Positions 4,493 through 7,349 of a stretch of 7,349 nt of DNA are shown piece by piece (the first letter of the stretch is position 1; each line of letters starts with the position of its first letter). Position numbers and translations under genes: made by a program. Source of the DNA: Gammaproteobacteria bacterium (GTDB taxonomy: Bacteria; Pseudomonadota; Gammaproteobacteria; Thiohalorhabdales; Thiohalorhabdaceae); NCBI GenBank assembly GCA_018609925.1, contig JAHEOG010000121.1, positions 1-7,349 on the forward strand. The letters are read 5' to 3'. The notes below the pieces were generated by a model. That model was given only the letters and a program-made list of their open reading frames with translations, was not told where the DNA came from and did no database searches.

Positions 4493-6289
4493 ATGGCCCA
4501 TTCCCTTCGCCATAGCGAAGAGCCCCCGGAGACCAACCGGCGAGCCCTCCGCAATTTCTGGGCCCTGCGCCACTACCTCTGGGACTACCGTGGCCGGGTG
4601 GCCCTCGCCCTGGGGGCCCTGATCCTGGCCAAGGGGGCCAACGTCTCCGTCCCCCTGCTCCTCAAGGAGGTGGTGGACGCCCTGGATACCGAGGCGGCGG
4701 CCATAGGGGTTCCGCTGTTCCTCCTGGCCGCCTACGGCGCCCTGCGCTTGGCCTCCTCCGGTTTCACCGAGCTCCGCGACGTCCTGTTCGCCCGGGTCCG
4801 CCATCGCGCCATGCGCCGGCTCACGGTGCGGACCCTGCGCCACCTCCACGACCTGTCCCTGCGCTTCCACCTGGAGCGCCGCACCGGTGCCCTCAGCCGG
4901 GATTTGGAGCGCGGAGCGAGCAGCCTCTCCACCCTCCTGAACTTCGCGGTCTTCTCCATCCTGCCGGTGACCGTGGAGCTCCTGCTGGTGGCCGGGATCC
5001 TGGTGACCCAGTACGGCGGCTGGTTCGCCGCGGTCATCCTGGTTGCCGTTGTGTCCTTCGTCGGCTTCACCATCGCCCTGTCCAACTGGCGCATGCAGGA
5101 TCGGGTCCAGGCCAATCACCTGGAATCGGAAGCCAACAACCAGGCGGTGGAGAGCCTCATCAACTACGAGACGGTCAAGTACTTCGGCAACGAGGACCAC
5201 GAGGCCGCACGCACCGATGCGACCCTCCGGGACTGGGAGGACATGGCAGTGCGGGCCCAGGGCTCGCTGTCGCTGCTAAACTTCGGCCAGGGAGCCATCG
5301 TCGCGCTGGGCGTTACCGCGGTCCTGGTCCTGGCGGCCCAAGGGGTACGGGCGGGGGACCTCAGCCTCGGCGACCTGGTGGCCGTGAATGCCCTCCTGCT
5401 TCAGCTCTTCCTGCCCCTGAACTTCCTGGGCACGGTCTATCGCCAGGTCCGCTACGCCCTCGCCGATATGGATCGGCTGGTGGGCCTGCTGGAGCGCACC
5501 CCCGAAGTGACGGATGCTCCCGGTGCCCCGCCCCTGGAGGTTCCCCGAGGCGAGGTGCGCTTCGAGCAGGTGGATTTCGCCTACGAGCCCGAGCGCTCGA
5601 TCCTCCGGGACATCGACTTCACCATTCCCCCCGGGCGCAAGGTGGCGGTGGTGGGGCCCAGTGGTGCGGGCAAATCCACCCTGGTGCGCCTCCTTTTCCG
5701 GTTCTTCGATGTCACCGGCGGACGGATCGCCATCGATGGCCAGGACATCCGTGAGGTTACCCAAGCCAGCCTGCGCGAGCGGATCGCCATCGTTCCCCAG
5801 GACGCGGTGCTGTTCAACGATACCCTCTACTACAACATCGCCTACGCTAGGGAGGGGGCCACCCGGGAAGAGGTGGAGGCGGCCGCGCGGGTGGCTCACC
5901 TCGACGGGCTGGTGGCCGACCTGCCGCAGGGCTTCGAGACCCTGGTGGGCGAGCGGGGCCTGAAGCTCTCCGGGGGGGAGAAGCAGCGGGTTGCCATCGC
6001 CCGTGCGGTGCTCAAGGGATCGCCCATCCTGGTCTTCGACGAGGCCACCTCCTCGCTGGACTCCCGGGCCGAGCAAGGCATCCTGGCCGCCTTGCGCGAG
6101 GCGGCCGCCAACCGCACGACGCTAGCTATTGCCCATCGGCTGTCCACTGTCGTGGACGCCGACCGGATCCTGGTCCTGGAAGGGGGCACCGTCGTCGAGT
6201 CGGGTAGTCACCGCGAGCTTCTGGACCATGGGGGTGTATACGCCCGCCTTTGGCGATTACAGCAGGAAGAGGGATCCGGGGTGAGGTAG
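4493..6289 (+). CDS. Atm1/HMT-type ABC exporter (fused permease and ATPase)
   Basis: The product is 598 residues, the usual length for a half-transporter that works as a dimer in the inner membrane. A transmembrane domain (about residues 30-330, six helices) precedes the nucleotide-binding domain (about 345-590). The ATPase motifs are all present: Walker A GPSGAGKST at 388, Q-loop Gln436, signature LSGGEKQR at 492, Walker B ILVFDEATSSLD with Asp516 and Glu517, and the switch His548 in AHRLST. The segments NYETVKYFGNEDHEA, NFGQGAIVALG and LNFLGTVYRQVR are typical of the Atm1/ABCB7/HMT1 branch. Members export glutathione-linked compounds or sulfur species and protect against heavy metals or support Fe-S assembly. 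The actual substrate here is not readable. No ribosome binding site precedes the ATG, which suggests coupling to the upstream PDZ lipoprotein gene or structure-dependent initiation. Confidence 0.93.
   Translation: MAHSLRHSEEPPETNRRALRNFWALRHYLWDYRGRVALALGALILAKGANVSVPLLLKEVVDALDTEAAAIGVPLFLLAAYGALRLASSGFTELRDVLFARVRHRAMRRLTVRTLRHLHDLSLRFHLERRTGALSRDLERGASSLSTLLNFAVFSILPVTVELLLVAGILVTQYGGWFAAVILVAVVSFVGFTIALSNWRMQDRVQANHLESEANNQAVESLINYETVKYFGNEDHEAARTDATLRDWEDMAVRAQGSLSLLNFGQGAIVALGVTAVLVLAAQGVRAGDLSLGDLVAVNALLLQLFLPLNFLGTVYRQVRYALADMDRLVGLLERTPEVTDAPGAPPLEVPRGEVRFEQVDFAYEPERSILRDIDFTIPPGRKVAVVGPSGAGKSTLVRLLFRFFDVTGGRIAIDGQDIREVTQASLRERIAIVPQDAVLFNDTLYYNIAYAREGATREEVEAAARVAHLDGLVADLPQGFETLVGERGLKLSGGEKQRVAIARAVLKGSPILVFDEATSSLDSRAEQGILAALREAAANRTTLAIAHRLSTVVDADRILVLEGGTVVESGSHRELLDHGGVYARLWRLQQEEGSGVR
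4505..4520 (+). other. Hairpin at the start of the exporter coding region
   Basis: CTTCGC-CATA-GCGAAG is a perfect 6-bp stem with a 4-base loop, beginning 12 bases after the A of the ATG. The tight inverted repeat GGCGG-T-CCGCC (4482-4492) directly precedes the ATG. Together with the missing ribosome binding site, these may affect initiation, but either could be chance in GC-rich DNA. Confidence 0.3.
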
Positions 6290-6306
6290 CCGGTGTGGAG
6301 GCTACC
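6285..6306. repeat. Inverted repeat holding the stop codons of both convergent genes
   Basis: GGTAGCC (6285-6291) and GGCTACC (6300-6306) form a 7-bp stem with an 8-base loop. The TAG of the exporter (6287-6289) and the TAG of the EAL gene (6302-6304, minus) lie at the same place in each arm. It could act as a shared transcription barrier, although no T-run follows on either side. Confidence 0.5.
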
Positions 6307-7349
6307 CCTCGGACAGGGCCTCGGTCGCCTTATTCGCGGGCAGGGGGTGGTTGAAGAGGAAGCCCTGGGCGAAATCGCAGCCCTGGTGGCTTAGCCAATC
6401 GGCTCCTCCCTGGCTCTCCACCCCTTCCGCGATCACGGTTATTCCCAAGTGGCCGGCCATGGCCAGAATGGTCTGTACCAGCACCTGGCTGCTGGGGTTT
6501 CGAGTCAGGTCCTGGATGAAGCTCTTGTCGATCTTGATGGTGTGGATCGGGAGCTGCTTGAGATAGGAAAGGGAGGAATAGCCCGTACCGAAATCGTCGA
6601 TGGCGAAGCGCAGCCCCCGCTGGCTCAAGGCCAGGAGCTTCTCGGCGGCCCCTTCCGGATCCTCCAGCAGGGCGCTCTCGGTTAGCTCCAGGATGACCCG
6701 CTCGGTGGCCACCCCGGTTTCCTCCAAGATGGCCGCCACCTTGTCCGCGAATTGCGGTTGGGCGAACTGGTGGGCGCTGACGTTAATCGATAGCCCGAAG
6801 GGCAGGGCGAATTGCCCCATGGCCTCCTCCCAAACCCGCCATTGCTGGACCCCCTCCCTTAGGACCCACGCCCCCATTCGGCGGATGAGCCCGCTTTGCT
6901 CGGCTACCGGTATGAACCGGGCGGGAGAGATCCAGCCCTCGGTGGGGTGATACCAGCGCAGCAGCGCTTCGAAGCCCACCGTGCCTCCATCCGCGAGGGC
7001 CACGATCGGCTGGTAGTGCAGGGCCAAGTCCCCGGCTTCGAAGGCCTGCCGGAGCTCTTGCTCCAGGTGGAGCTGCTCCTGGGCCGAGCGCCTCATATCG
7101 GCCTGGAAGAAGGCGTGCTCCCCCTTGCCCTTGCGCTTCCCGGCGTAGAGGGCGGTGTCCGCTTCCTGGATCAGATCGGAAGCCTTCCGGTCTTGTCGAG
7201 AGAACAGAGTGATGCCCATGGAAGCCGAGATGATGAGGTCTCGGCTGCCCACCCGCAGGGGCTCTTGCAGCGCGTTCTGAAGCTCGTTCATGAGCTCCTC
7301 GGCGCGGTTCGCGGCCTCGAGCCTGCCAGTGCCCAGATCCGGCAGCAGG
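6302..7349 (-). CDS. GGDEF-EAL protein, probable active cyclic-di-GMP phosphodiesterase (partial, N-terminus outside the window)
   Basis: The frame stays open from the right edge to TAG at 6302-6304, about 348 visible codons. The ATG at 7291 is internal, because the preceding 58 bases continue the GGDEF domain (LLPDLGTGRLEAANRAEEL). The visible part begins with the end of a GGDEF domain (SASMGITLF, then EADTALYAGKRKGKG). Its active-site loop is off the window, so cyclase activity cannot be judged. A complete EAL domain follows. The EAL signature is in FEALLRW (6962-6970). The other catalytic residues of active enzymes are present: Asn in INVSA, Glu in LELTES, the Asp pair in DDFGTGYSS, Lys in IKIDKSF, Glu in IAEGVES and Gln in DFAQGFLF. 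Family knowledge therefore predicts hydrolysis of cyclic-di-GMP to pGpG, which lowers the second messenger that favours biofilm. The input domain is not visible. The gene converges on the exporter with 12 bases between the stops. Confidence 0.94.
   Translation of the reverse strand, partial: LLPDLGTGRLEAANRAEELMNELQNALQEPLRVGSRDLIISASMGITLFSRQDRKASDLIQEADTALYAGKRKGKGEHAFFQADMRRSAQEQLHLEQELRQAFEAGDLALHYQPIVALADGGTVGFEALLRWYHPTEGWISPARFIPVAEQSGLIRRMGAWVLREGVQQWRVWEEAMGQFALPFGLSINVSAHQFAQPQFADKVAAILEETGVATERVILELTESALLEDPEGAAEKLLALSQRGLRFAIDDFGTGYSSLSYLKQLPIHTIKIDKSFIQDLTRNPSSQVLVQTILAMAGHLGITVIAEGVESQGGADWLSHQGCDFAQGFLFNHPLPANKATEALSEG

Noticed and set aside
3869..5200. 443-codon open frame on the minus strand
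   Set aside because: It lies antisense to the PDZ lipoprotein and exporter genes, has no family motifs, and is rich in Gln, Gly, His and Glu as expected from antisense of high-GC coding sequence.
5276..6076. 266-codon minus-strand open frame inside the exporter gene
   Set aside because: It is antisense to the ATPase domain, with the His/Gly/Gln-rich look of antisense translation.
1..7349. tRNA or rRNA genes, CRISPR arrays, insertion sequences, attachment sites
   Set aside because: No tRNA-like cloverleaf, regularly spaced repeats, transposase motifs or terminal inverted repeats were found on either strand.

Overview
The window is high-GC bacterial DNA. Its gene content (PQQ precursor, Atm1-type ABC exporter, GGDEF/EAL protein, several short lipoproteins with Gram-negative lipoboxes, a sigma-54-type promoter) suggests a proteobacterium, probably a gammaproteobacterium. 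This is an inference from gene types and composition, and I cannot name a genus.

Layout. Positions 1-403 (minus) hold the N-terminal, four-helix part of a membrane protein that runs off the left edge. After a roughly 290-base divergent spacer comes a DUF429 (RNase H-like) gene at 698-1402 (plus), which converges on a 39-residue lipoprotein gene at 1434-1553 (minus). Positions 1569-2255 (plus) hold a decayed class-I glutamine amidotransferase with two in-frame amber codons and a ruined N-terminus. At 2495-2569 (minus) lies pqqA, a 24-residue gene encoding the PQQ precursor peptide. It has a consensus ribosome binding site, a strong intrinsic terminator directly downstream, and a near-consensus sigma-54 promoter about 90 bases upstream of its start codon. 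Dyad and direct repeats further upstream sit where an enhancer-binding protein could act.

On the plus strand follow a small lipoprotein (2960-3355), then a sigma-70-type promoter leading into a probable operon. That operon holds a PDZ-domain lipoprotein (3579-4451) and an Atm1/HMT-type ABC exporter (4493-6289). The exporter converges on the C-terminal two thirds of a GGDEF-EAL cyclic-di-GMP protein (6302 to the right edge, minus), and the two stop codons sit in the two arms of one inverted repeat.

How the parts relate. The genes do not form one pathway. The most informative unit is the orphan pqqA. No pqqB, C, D or E lies in this window, and the terminator should make pqqA a one-gene transcript, with sigma-54 control suggested by the promoter. 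The PDZ lipoprotein and the exporter are probably co-transcribed and may work together at the cell envelope. The dead amidotransferase and the GC-rich repeats at 2340-2480 suggest that the ground just downstream of pqqA has been decaying or rearranging.
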